From: Erysipelotrichaceae bacterium
GTDB lineage: Bacteria; Bacillota_I; Bacilli_A; Erysipelotrichales; Coprobacillaceae
Length of the DNA: 41,417 bases
Reading direction: 5' to 3'
Assembly: GCA_021770925.1 (NCBI GenBank)
Contig: JAETPY010000011.1
Location: 1 to 41,417, forward strand
Part shown: positions 34,255-41,417 of the stretch, piece after piece
How positions within the stretch are numbered: the first letter of the stretch is position 1
How the letters are laid out: each line of letters opens with the position of its first letter
Program-made: the position numbers and the translations under genes
The notes under the pieces: generated by a model
Databases searched by the model: none
The model's input: the letters and a program-made list of their open reading frames with translations, nothing else
Told to the model about the DNA's origin: nothing

Positions 34255-35394
34255 ATGAAAATTTTAGGATTAATAGTTGAATATAACCCTTTCCATCAGG
34301 GTCATCTTTTCCATTTAAATAGAGCAAAAGAAATTATAAATCCTGATATTACGATTATTGTAATGTCAGGACATTTTGTTCAGCGAGGTGAACCTGCTAT
34401 TAGTGATAAGTGGACTAGAGCTAATGTTGCAATTAAAAATGGAATTGATCTAGTAATTGAACTGCCTTTTGTCTATAGTGTTCAGAGTGCGGATTATTTT
34501 GCTCATGGAGCAATTGAATTACTTGCAAAAATGAATGTTACTGATATTGTTTTCGGCAGTGAAAATGGTGATATAAATATTTTTACAGATATTGCTTATA
34601 CTATTAAAAGAAATAAGAGCCAATATAATCATTTAGTTAAACAACAAATGAATTTAGGTTTGCGTTATCCTGATGCTTGTAATCAGGCTTTATCAATATT
34701 AATGAATAAAACTATTACTACACCTAATGATTTATTAGGTTTAGCGTATGTAAAAGATGTTATTGATCACGAATATTCAATTGACTTACATTGTATAAAA
34801 AGAACTAATGATTTTCACAGTTTAAAGATTGAGACAATTAGTTCTGCTAGTGCTATTCGTCATGCCTTAAAAAACAAAATTGATATTGTTGATCAATTTT
34901 GTAATTATAATGATTATCAAGAGTTTTATTTCTTTGAAGATTTTTTTCTCTTTTTACGTTATAAACTTTTAACAACAGGGAAAGAAGAACTTAAACAGAT
35001 TCATTTAGTCGATGAAGGAATCGAAAATTTGCTTAAAGATAAGATAGAAACATGTAAAAATATGGAAGAATTAATCTTAAGCTTAACTTCTAAACGCTAT
35101 ACCCGCTCACGAATCCAGCGAATGTTAATTCACATTTTAATGAATAATACTAAAGATGAGATCATAGAAGCAATGAATTTAGATTATATTAGGATCTTAA
35201 AGATGAGTAATAATGGTCAAGCTTATTTAAACAAAATAAAAAAGAGCTGTGAATACAAATTAGTGACTAATTTTTCTAGTCATTACCATCCTGCTCTTGA
35301 GATTGAATTTAAAGCTACTAAATTATTATCATGTTTATCTAAAGATCCTCGCAATTTAATTATGCTTGAATATAAAAGTATTCCAAAGACCTAA
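34255..35394 (+). CDS. tmcAL: tRNA(Met) cytidine acetate ligase
   Basis: 379 aa from the ATG at 34255, preceded by AGGTG; an in-frame ATG at 34225 would add a residue string not found in the family. The N-terminus GLIVEYNPFHQGHLFHLNRAK holds the HxGH nucleotidyltransferase motif, followed by MSGHFVQRGEPAISDKWTRA and ELPFVYSVQSADYFAHGAI. This is the TmcAL (YlbM) family, which uses acetate and ATP to form N4-acetylcytidine at the wobble base of elongator tRNA-Met. The terminator overlaps its stop. Confidence 0.93.
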   Translation: MKILGLIVEYNPFHQGHLFHLNRAKEIINPDITIIVMSGHFVQRGEPAISDKWTRANVAIKNGIDLVIELPFVYSVQSADYFAHGAIELLAKMNVTDIVFGSENGDINIFTDIAYTIKRNKSQYNHLVKQQMNLGLRYPDACNQALSILMNKTITTPNDLLGLAYVKDVIDHEYSIDLHCIKRTNDFHSLKIETISSASAIRHALKNKIDIVDQFCNYNDYQEFYFFEDFFLFLRYKLLTTGKEELKQIHLVDEGIENLLKDKIETCKNMEELILSLTSKRYTRSRIQRMLIHILMNNTKDEIIEAMNLDYIRILKMSNNGQAYLNKIKKSCEYKLVTNFSSHYHPALEIEFKATKLLSCLSKDPRNLIMLEYKSIPKT

Positions 35395-35405
35395 ACGGTC
35401 TTTTT
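35385..35405 (+). terminator. Terminator of tmcAL
   Basis: AAAGACC (35385-35391) and GGTCTTT (35397-35403) form a 7-bp stem with a 5-nt loop and a T run. Confidence 0.8.
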
Positions 35406-35427
35406 ATTTAAGAAAATATACTTGATT

Positions 35428-35688
35428 TTATGATTTACGAAAAGATGCAAAAAAACCTTTCTTTTCATAAGGAACTTTTTCTATAGAAACAACTTTATAT
35501 CCAGTAGCATCAATAGCTTTCCTTAGTTCATTTTCATCAATATCGTCTACAGTAATAATCTCAGTTTTATTTTTGCTATGTGAAGAAGTAACTTTTTTTA
35601 TGGCAAAAGACTTTCTTATTGCATCGTTAATATGAGTCTCACACATTCCACACATCATGCCGTCAATCTTTAATATAATTTTTTGCAC
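35428..35688 (-). CDS. Heavy-metal-associated (HMA) domain protein
   Basis: 86 aa. KIILKIDGMMCGMCETHINDAIRK contains the GMxCxxC metal site (Cys13 and Cys16), and the rest fits one ferredoxin-like HMA domain of about 70 residues with a basic KKGFFASFRKS tail. A GTG start at 35688 is preferred, with AGGGTG about 8 bp upstream; an in-frame GTG at 35697 overlaps that site. It resembles CopZ-like chaperones, but the MCGMC spacing and missing partner ATPase leave the metal (copper most likely) unproved. Confidence 0.85.
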   Translation of the reverse strand: MQKIILKIDGMMCGMCETHINDAIRKSFAIKKVTSSHSKNKTEIITVDDIDENELRKAIDATGYKVVSIEKVPYEKKGFFASFRKS

Positions 35689-35827
35689 TATAATCACCCT
35701 TTCAAAATAATTTTAAACATCTCATTTATCCTTGTCAAATATTATATATCTTTTGATTTCATAAAATCTAAATACTGTTTATTTTTAGTAATTATCCTAT
35801 ATAGCTTTTTTATATATAACAACAAAC

Positions 35828-35856
35828 AAAAACAGACATAATTTGCCTGTTTTTTT
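35828..35856. terminator. Hairpin with T run, possible terminator
   Basis: AAAAACAG (35828-35835) and CTGTTTTT (35847-35854) pair around an 11-nt loop and are followed by TT on the plus strand. Read leftward it could end the lipoprotein/metalloprotease unit. The rest of 35698-35950 holds no gene. Confidence 0.4.
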
Positions 35857-35908
35857 AATGAGTATTTAAAACTCTATACAGAATATGGCCTCTACACTTC
35901 ACAAGTTA
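35857..35908 (+). repeat. Diverged repeat copy A
   Basis: Shares AATGAGTATyTAAAA and a CTACACTyCACAAGTTA block with copy B at 37456-37523, on the same strand. Copy A lacks about 20 bp in the middle. Both copies follow a hairpin and lie on either side of the lipoprotein/metalloprotease pair. Confidence 0.6.
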
Positions 35909-35950
35909 GAAAATCCAAATTATTTTAATTTATCAAATCATCATAATTAT

Positions 35951-36553
35951 TTATTCATAATCGATTTGATTTTCATATTTTTTTTGGATCTCTTTATGTA
36001 ATTTTTCAACTATTTCATTATCTTCAGCATTTTTCATTTTCAATTTAGTACCATTGATTTCATAATTTGTTAATGGAACTTTACCAATTGTAACGGCAAG
36101 AGGCATGTAATAACCTTCATCTGCTAATCTAAGATATAATATATATTTATTTCCTTTTAACATATTAGTATATCCTGCAATATGTAATATTTGATTATAT
36201 TTTTTATCATATGCCTGGTTTTCAAATATCGTGATTTCTTTTCTTGATTCATTTACTTTATTACTTATGATTTCATCAATTTGAAAAGATGAATATGTAT
36301 AAGCAATTTGATAAACATCATTTTCATCATATATAACATCTGATTCTAATTCCTTAACTTTTGTCCCAATAACTATTAAGTTACTAGTATTTTCAAGCTC
36401 TTCAACTGATTCGTATGAATCGGTTTTAGCACTAACAAACACATCTTCTACTTCTTTTGAATCAGCTATACTTTTTTCATTGTCATTACAGCCAGAAAGC
36501 GGTAATAAAATCATTAGTGCTAGAGTACTAAGTAAAATTTTAGTTTTCATCAT
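35951..36553 (-). CDS. Lipoprotein, unknown function
   Basis: 200 aa. MKTKILLSTLALMILLPLSGC is a lipoprotein signal with LSGC lipobox (Cys about 22). The mature part is an acidic soluble domain without a motif I recognise (TSNLIVIGTKVKELESDVIYDENDVYQIAYTYSSFQIDEII; GNKYILYLRLADEGYYMPL). The ribosome site AGGTGG stands 6 bp upstream. It begins 15 bp after the metalloprotease gene, so they form an operon; an inhibitor, substrate-binding or maturation partner is possible but unproved. Confidence 0.78.
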   Translation of the reverse strand: MMKTKILLSTLALMILLPLSGCNDNEKSIADSKEVEDVFVSAKTDSYESVEELENTSNLIVIGTKVKELESDVIYDENDVYQIAYTYSSFQIDEIISNKVNESRKEITIFENQAYDKKYNQILHIAGYTNMLKGNKYILYLRLADEGYYMPLAVTIGKVPLTNYEINGTKLKMKNAEDNEIVEKLHKEIQKKYENQIDYE

Positions 36554-36568
36554 AACTATCCCACCTTT

Positions 36569-37075
36569 TTATAATTTATATTTAGCCCTAATTCCTAAAA
36601 TATCATCATTTAATGGATAAGCTTTATTATTAAAACCAAGGGCTCTCATTACCGATATTGATTCATTTATTGTTTGAGTATGATCTAAACCTAAAGCATG
36701 TCCCACTTCATGTACGACAGTTTCTCTTTGCCAAGCAAGGCTGATTTTAATAAATGCACTGTAATATACAATATTAAATTTACCAGTACTTTTAAAAGTC
36801 GTAACACCATATGTTCCATTATCTTGATCAACAACACTGCTAACTATATCAGAAGACAAACCGTTATTAAAGGTAGCAAACTTTATTCCTGTACTAGTCC
36901 ATTTAGAATAATAACTTATTGCAGAATATCCAGATGTACTAGAGGTATTATATATGGTAATATTTTGGGGATTAATGACTCCTTTTTTCCAATACTGATA
37001 AGCATCAATATTTGTAACGTTAAATAAAAAGATTGATATTATGATTAATATTACAAAGCATTTTCTATTTTTCAT
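36569..37075 (-). CDS. Secreted matrixin-like zinc metalloprotease
   Basis: 168 aa from ATG 37075 (the longer frame begins at a TTG). MKNRKCFVILIIISIFLFNVTNIDA is a signal peptide. The mature 140 residues end with ETVVHEVGHALGLDHTQTINESISVMRALGF, holding the HExxHxxGxxH zinc site (about 115-125) and a Met-turn (SVM), the metzincin signature. The protein contains nothing else but a compact catalytic domain, and no prodomain cysteine switch is visible. A secreted or surface-bound protease acting outside the cell is expected. It is followed by a lipoprotein gene. Substrates are unknown. Confidence 0.88.
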   Translation of the reverse strand: MKNRKCFVILIIISIFLFNVTNIDAYQYWKKGVINPQNITIYNTSSTSGYSAISYYSKWTSTGIKFATFNNGLSSDIVSSVVDQDNGTYGVTTFKSTGKFNIVYYSAFIKISLAWQRETVVHEVGHALGLDHTQTINESISVMRALGFNNKAYPLNDDILGIRAKYKL

Positions 37076-37427
37076 ATCTGTATTCTTTCTCAATATTATG
37101 AAATAAATATGTAATTACTTTTCAACTCCTTTTCCGTATATAACTTATTTCTTTGCTTAATTCTAATGAATGTTATAATATCATTAAACTGATTATCGAA
37201 ATTTTTATCTTTTATATATTCCTTTATCAATTAAATTATATCAATGAAATCAACTATTTTAAAATGTTATTATAAACAATTTATCCTTAAAAAACACCTA
37301 ATTATTCTATGTCTAATAATATACTTTTTCAACATAAATTCATATGATATAATGAAATGTTAGTTTTAAATATAGAATACTATAACTCCAGCATATAGTC
37401 GTTTTATCTATTTTGATAAAATATAAA

Positions 37428-37453
37428 AAGAACTATCATGATCGATAGTTCTT
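37428..37453 (-). terminator. Probable pheT terminator
   Basis: AAGAACTATC (37428-37437) and GATAGTTCTT (37444-37453) form a perfect 10-bp stem with a 6-nt loop; reading leftward the stem is followed by TTTATATTTT. It lies about 110 nt beyond the pheT stop, with repeat copy B in between. The AT-rich 37094-37420 contains nothing else I recognise. Confidence 0.75.
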
Positions 37454-37455
37454 AA

Positions 37456-37523
37456 AATGAGTATCTAAAATAACAGTGGGTTTAAAGTCGCTACAAAATA
37501 TGAAGTCTACACTCCACAAGTTA
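37456..37523 (+). repeat. Diverged repeat copy B
   Basis: Begins AATGAGTATCTAAAA and ends GTCTACACTCCACAAGTTA, the fuller copy of the repeat at 35857-35908. It contains AGTGGGTTTAAAGTCGCTAC in the middle, absent from copy A. No open frame. Its origin, perhaps an insertion-sequence end or small mobile repeat, is an inference. Confidence 0.6.
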
Positions 37524-37565
37524 TTGTAGAGTACCGTTTTAATTAAATATTTCTTGATAAATCTT

Positions 37566-39956
37566 CTAACCTCTTAATACTGCTCCAAATTCTTTTTTTA
37601 CAGCCTCAAGAATTTTTTCCATTACAGCATTAACTGTTGCTTCTTCCAATGTTCCTTTTGAATCTTGGAAAATTAAGTTGATTGCCACAGATTTTTTGCC
37701 AGCTTCAATATGTTCTCCAGCATAAACATCAAAAATATTTGTCTCTTTAACTAACTGTTTACTAGCTTGAACGATCTTACGGCAAACATCATATGTTAAA
37801 ACATCTTCATCCATAACCAATGCAATATCACGACTTACTGATGGATACATTGGAATATCTGTAAATTTAACTTTACTTGTTTTTAAGTTTAATAAACTTG
37901 TTAAATTTAATTCAACAACATACACATCTTTAACATCATATTTCTTTTCCATTAATGGATGAATATTTCCTACAACACCTACTGTTTCTTTTCCAATCAT
38001 AATATAAGCTGTTCTACCTGGATGATAATATTTATCATCTTGACTTGCACGAACTAATTTATAACGTGATTCTTCAATTCCCAGGTTTTTAAAAATTGTT
38101 TCAACAAAGCCTTTTACCAAATAATAGTCTGCTTTATATGAAACTTGTTTAAATGGTAAACTATTATATTCTCCACAGCAGGCAATTGCTAGGTTTTGTA
38201 ATTCTGTATCTTTAGAATAAGTAGTTGATAATTCAAAAATATTTACATCTTTAATATTATGAGACTGATTGTAATTAATTACCTGCAGCAATGAACCAAT
38301 TACTGATTTTCTTGTTACACTTCTTTCCTCTCCTAATGGCATTGCCAGTTTAACTGTATCATTAGTATGGAAGATATTAAAGTCATCAACTAACATTGGT
38401 GATGTTAATGAATAAGTAAGTGTTTCATGCAATCCCTGGTCTTTTAATAAATTACGAATCATATGCTTTTTAGCCTGAACATCCGTTCTTTTACCAACTG
38501 TCATTGACATTTCTGGTAAAGTTGATGGAATCTTATCATATCCATACATTCGTGCAACTTCTTCAATTAGATCAGCTGCCATTGTTATATCATTACGATA
38601 AGTTGGAACTTTAACACTAAATTCTTCACCATCTAGAGTGAATTCAAAATTCAATGAACTGAAAATATTTTTAATTTCATCAGTAGTTATATTAGTTCCA
38701 ATTAAACCATTAACTCTAGATGTTGTTACTTTAACAAAACGATCTTCAATTTGCAGTTTAGTAGTTACACTTTTATATACTTCTTTAGCATCAGCTAAAT
38801 CAACCAATAAATTAGCGCATCTTTCTAAAATATTTAATGAATTAGCAGTATTCAATGCTCCTTTAATATAATGTTGAGAAGCATCAGTTAATAAATTTAA
38901 GCGACGTGCTGTCTCTCTTAAAGCAGCTCCATCAAATGTTGCAACCTCAATTACAATATTAGTTGTATTCTCATCTATTTTTGTACTATTTGCTCCCATA
39001 ACCCCAGCAACACATCCAATACCATCATCAGTAGAAACAATTACATCGTTTGGCTCTATTTTATACTCTTCACCATCTAACATTATTTCTTTACAATCAA
39101 ATCCTGTTTTAATAATAAATTCTTTTTTAGTTAGTTTATCATAATCATACATATGAATTGGCTGTCCTGTTTCCAACATCACAAAGTTAGAAATATCAAC
39201 AATATTATTGATAGGTTTAATTCCACTAGCAATCAACGCATTTTTCAACCATTTTGGCGATTCCTTTGTTGTTACTCCTTTAACAAGTTTTGCACCAAAG
39301 AATGAACATAATTCTGTCTCTATTTTAACACTAATACCACTGCCTTCAACGCCTGAAGTTGTCACTGCTGGTAAGTTAACTTCACGTCCTAATATAGCTG
39401 CAACCTCATATGCAAAAGATGTTAAAGCCATACAATCCGAACGATTTGGCGTTAAACCAACTTCTAAAATAGTATCTTTTAAACCAATATATTCTAACGG
39501 ATCATCACCAATTGGTGCATCAGCATCTAATACATGAATTCCTTCTTTATCCTCAGGTTTTAATAATCTTTGATCCAATCCAAGTTCCGCAATTGAACAA
39601 ATCATTCCATTAGATTCTACACCTCTAATTTTACTTTCTTTGATAACAAATCCACCACCCAAATCACAGCCCGGATTAGCTACAATTACTTTCTGACCTG
39701 CTGCTACATTTGGCGCTCCACAAACAATTTGTTTAACTTCTCCTTGTCTTACTTCTACCTGGCAAACGTTTAAATGATCGCTGTCTGGATGAGGTACGCA
39801 TTCTAATACATGACCAATAGTCATATTATTTCCTTTAACTAAATCATGCATTCCCTCAACTTCTAAACCAATCGAAGTAATTTTATTAGCTAGATCTTTC
39901 GGATCTTGATCATCTATTTTTACATATCTATTCAAAACTTTTAAACTAATATCCAT
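37566..39956 (-). CDS. pheT: Phenylalanyl-tRNA synthetase beta subunit
   Basis: 796 aa from MDISLKVL (ATG 39956, with AAGGAG about 7 bp upstream). The N-terminal OB-fold tRNA-binding region (IGHVLECVPHPDSDHLNVCQVEV), B3/B4 editing region with GVMGANSTKID (about 320), a B5 core (RMYGYDKIPSTLP) and a C-terminal FDX-ACB domain (KFTDIPMYPSVSRDIALVMDED) are all present in order. It pairs with PheS in the (alpha-beta)2 synthetase; five bases separate the pheS stop from the pheT start. Length is normal (about 800 aa). Confidence 0.97.
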   Translation of the reverse strand: MDISLKVLNRYVKIDDQDPKDLANKITSIGLEVEGMHDLVKGNNMTIGHVLECVPHPDSDHLNVCQVEVRQGEVKQIVCGAPNVAAGQKVIVANPGCDLGGGFVIKESKIRGVESNGMICSIAELGLDQRLLKPEDKEGIHVLDADAPIGDDPLEYIGLKDTILEVGLTPNRSDCMALTSFAYEVAAILGREVNLPAVTTSGVEGSGISVKIETELCSFFGAKLVKGVTTKESPKWLKNALIASGIKPINNIVDISNFVMLETGQPIHMYDYDKLTKKEFIIKTGFDCKEIMLDGEEYKIEPNDVIVSTDDGIGCVAGVMGANSTKIDENTTNIVIEVATFDGAALRETARRLNLLTDASQHYIKGALNTANSLNILERCANLLVDLADAKEVYKSVTTKLQIEDRFVKVTTSRVNGLIGTNITTDEIKNIFSSLNFEFTLDGEEFSVKVPTYRNDITMAADLIEEVARMYGYDKIPSTLPEMSMTVGKRTDVQAKKHMIRNLLKDQGLHETLTYSLTSPMLVDDFNIFHTNDTVKLAMPLGEERSVTRKSVIGSLLQVINYNQSHNIKDVNIFELSTTYSKDTELQNLAIACCGEYNSLPFKQVSYKADYYLVKGFVETIFKNLGIEESRYKLVRASQDDKYYHPGRTAYIMIGKETVGVVGNIHPLMEKKYDVKDVYVVELNLTSLLNLKTSKVKFTDIPMYPSVSRDIALVMDEDVLTYDVCRKIVQASKQLVKETNIFDVYAGEHIEAGKKSVAINLIFQDSKGTLEEATVNAVMEKILEAVKKEFGAVLRG

Positions 39957-39960
39957 TCTT

Positions 39961-40998
39961 CTACTCCTTTCTACCAAACTGACTTAAAAATCTAATATCA
40001 TCATTATAGAAATTACGGATATTATCAATACCATATTTAAGCATTGCAACACGTTCAATTCCAATTCCGAATGCAAATCCTTGATATACTTCGCAGTCAA
40101 AACCGCACATTTCAAGCACCTTAGGATTTACCATTCCAGCTCCTAAAATTTCGATCCATCCTGTGTGCTTGCACATTGAGCACCCTTCACCACCACAATT
40201 ATGACATGAAATATCAACCTCTACAGATGGTTCAGTAAATGGGAAATATGAAGGACGTAAACGAACCTCTCGCTTTTCTCCAAAAAATTTACGAGCAAAT
40301 ACTTCTAATGTTCCTTTCAAATCAGCCATAGTAATATTTTTATCCACTACTAAACCTTCACATTGCATAAATTGATGAGAATGAGTAGCATCATCATCAT
40401 CGCGACGATATGTTTTACCTGGACAAATTACTTTGATTGGTCCTTTACCTTTTGCTGCTAACATTGTATGAGCCTGGACTGGAGAAGTATGTGTTCTCAT
40501 TAATGTATTTTCATCAATATAAAAAGTATCTTGCATATCACGCGCAGGATGCCCTTTTGGTAAATTCATTAATTCAAAATTAAAATAATCACTTTCAACT
40601 TCTGGACCTTCTGCAATTTGATAACCCATACCTAAAAACAAATCTTCTAATTCTGCAACAATTGTTGATAAAGGATGCAAAGACCCTTGATCTAACTTAT
40701 AACTAGGTAATGTGATATCTATTCTTTCTTTATTGATTTTATCTAAAATTGCCTGTTTTTCCAAAGCGTCTTTTTTATCTTCAACTGCTTTCGATAATTC
40801 CTGTTTAACTATGTTAGAAGTTTGACCAAATAACTTTCGTTCCTCAGGTGCCATATTCTTCATTGACTTCATAGCCTCTTGAATTGGTCCCTTTTTCCCT
40901 AAATATAAAACACGAATTTCATTTAATTCCTTTAAAGATGAACAACTATCTAACTTAGCTAATGCTTCTTCTTTAATTTTTAATAATTTAGTTTCCAT
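39961..40998 (-). CDS. pheS: Phenylalanyl-tRNA synthetase alpha subunit
   Basis: 345 aa starting [13 protein letters not shown] (ATG 40998, GGAGGT upstream); longer frames would enter the T-box. An N-terminal coiled coil precedes class II synthetase motifs: [36 protein letters not shown], motif 2 [26 protein letters not shown], and motif 3 [18 protein letters not shown]. The residues AEGPEVE and [21 protein letters not shown] are characteristic of PheS. Catalyses charging of tRNA-Phe with PheT; expression is controlled by the leader just upstream. Confidence 0.97.
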   Translation of the reverse strand: METKLLKIKEEALAKLDSCSSLKELNEIRVLYLGKKGPIQEAMKSMKNMAPEERKLFGQTSNIVKQELSKAVEDKKDALEKQAILDKINKERIDITLPSYKLDQGSLHPLSTIVAELEDLFLGMGYQIAEGPEVESDYFNFELMNLPKGHPARDMQDTFYIDENTLMRTHTSPVQAHTMLAAKGKGPIKVICPGKTYRRDDDDATHSHQFMQCEGLVVDKNITMADLKGTLEVFARKFFGEKREVRLRPSYFPFTEPSVEVDISCHNCGGEGCSMCKHTGWIEILGAGMVNPKVLEMCGFDCEVYQGFAFGIGIERVAMLKYGIDNIRNFYNDDIRFLSQFGRKE

Positions 40999-41002
40999 AT
41001 TT

Positions 41003-41225
41003 ACCTCCAAAAAATATAAAAAATCGTTCCAATAGGAACGATTATTTCGCGGTACCATCCTAATTCATAGCTTTAAGCTATGCACTTAATTAACTGTAAC
41101 GTAGTTTAAACGGCGAGGATTAATCGCACTCCAAGGTGAATTCAATAATTCCATTGTTAGAAGAATCTCACCAAATATCTTCCTCTCTAAAACAACTTTC
41201 TTATTTACTAGTCCTTATCATCGTG
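41003..41225 (-). promoter_or_regulatory. T-box leader of pheST, Phe-specific
   Basis: Read leftward the leader has an AG-rich stem I internal segment (GAGAGGAAGATATTTGGTGAGA), then GAATTCACCTTGGAGTGCG, where TTC (minus-strand bases 41140-41138) is the specifier codon for Phe followed by ACC. The conserved T-box TAGGATGGTACCGCG lies at 41048-41062. The terminator ATCGTTCC/GGAACGAT (41023-41042) ends in a run of T bases, 25 nt before pheS. Uncharged tRNA-Phe should stabilise the antiterminator and permit pheST transcription. A promoter TTGTCA-17-TATAAT stands just upstream. Confidence 0.95.
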
Positions 41226-41240
41226 TTATCATACCTAATA

Positions 41241-41269
41241 ATTATAACGTGTTTGAATTATTTTGACAA
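41241..41269 (-). promoter_or_regulatory. Promoter of T-box/pheST
   Basis: Minus strand TTGTCA (41264-41269), 17-bp spacer and perfect TATAAT (41241-41246). It is placed so that transcription begins about 8-10 bp before the T-box leader. Confidence 0.8.
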
Positions 41270-41309
41270 TAGGTTTATGCTTATTTATACAATTTTAAAA
41301 TAAAAAAAG

Positions 41310-41417
41310 AACCGGCAGCTTGCTATTTTCGCACCGCAGTACTATCTTCGCCGTTATGATGCTTAACTTCTGTGTTCGGTATGGGTACAGGTGTGTCCAT
41401 CATGCTATCGCTACCAG
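41310..41417 (-). rRNA. rrf: 5S rRNA (5' end at or just beyond window edge)
   Basis: Reading leftward from the right edge, the sequence starts CTGGTAGCGATAGC and contains the highly conserved CCATACCGAACACAGAAGTTAAGC and a matching 3' segment GCTGCCGG that pairs with the 5' CTGGTAGC (helix I). About 108 nt are in the window; at most a few bases of the 5' end may be missing. A T-rich run (41301-41309, read leftward TCTTTTTTTA) follows as the terminator. This is the end of an rRNA operon whose 16S and 23S genes are outside the window. Confidence 0.93.

Noticed and set aside
37566-39956. Plus-strand open frames opposite pheT
   Set aside because: They are shadows of a full, well-conserved pheT frame.
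1-41417. CRISPR arrays, phage genes, intact transposases or toxin-antitoxin pairs
   Set aside because: Looked for regularly spaced repeats, integrase or transposase motifs and paired short genes; none was supported. The XRE gene has no toxin-like partner.

Overview
The window is AT-rich (roughly 30% GC by eye) chromosomal DNA from a low-GC Gram-positive bacterium. Supporting signs are strong AGGAGG-type ribosome binding sites, frequent GTG/TTG starts, a T-box leader before pheST, a class II GalT, a DUF1848/Ogt pair and a Gram-positive Tad locus without secretin genes. The overall look fits Erysipelotrichales (Clostridium ramosum-like gut bacteria), but that placement is an inference.

Layout. 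(1) 1-3400: a Leloir galactose block. galM (cut by the left edge) and galT are read leftward, and a divergent LacI-family regulator (galR-like) is read rightward. (2) 3419-25737: one long leftward block, a Tad (Flp) pilus locus. Its distal part, in transcription order from 25737, encodes TadZ, TadA, TadB, TadC, Flp pilin, a TadE-like pseudopilin, a 1148-aa TadG/DUF5702-like pseudopilin, a lipoprotein, a second TadE-like protein, prepilin peptidase, a TPR/WG-repeat protein and an FHA protein. After a gap come a polytopic membrane protein and a second unit: PP2C phosphatase, Hanks-type Ser/Thr kinase, a small membrane protein and a 1632-aa Ig-like-repeat surface protein. (3) 26047-26379: a divergent XRE-family regulator. 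A motif AGGACTTATAAT recurs in the three intergenic regions expected to control tadZ, the phosphatase/kinase unit and the regulator gene, twice in each. In the tadZ promoter one copy lies between the -35 and -10. This suggests one regulator controls pilus and signalling modules together. (4) 26400-27665: badly decayed remnants of ahpC and an ahpF/trxB-type reductase. (5) 27678-29678: a MecA_N-type class B penicillin-binding protein. (6) 29679-31486: decayed DNA, an orphan PTS IIB-like gene with a strong promoter and a cre-like site, and two VanZ-like fragments. (7) 31487-35697: DUF1848 protein, Ogt, a split ThrE-type exporter pair, tmcAL and an HMA metal-binding protein. (8) 35951-37075: a lipoprotein and a small secreted matrixin-type metalloprotease, flanked by two copies of a diverged repeat. 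(9) 37566-41417: pheT and pheS behind a Phe T-box leader, downstream of the 5S rRNA that ends an rRNA operon lying off the right edge.

How the genes fit together. The most interesting unit is 3419-26379. It has a complete set of Tad assembly genes (ATPase, two platform proteins, localisation ATPase, peptidase, pilin, pseudopilins). It also has a complete phosphothreonine circuit (kinase, phosphatase, FHA reader, TT[V/I]L-rich candidate acceptor segments in two proteins) and a very large surface protein, with shared operators pointing to a small XRE regulator. Individual parts are known families. The combination, and especially the shared operator, is what deserves follow-up. No CRISPR array, tRNA gene or intact transposase was seen.
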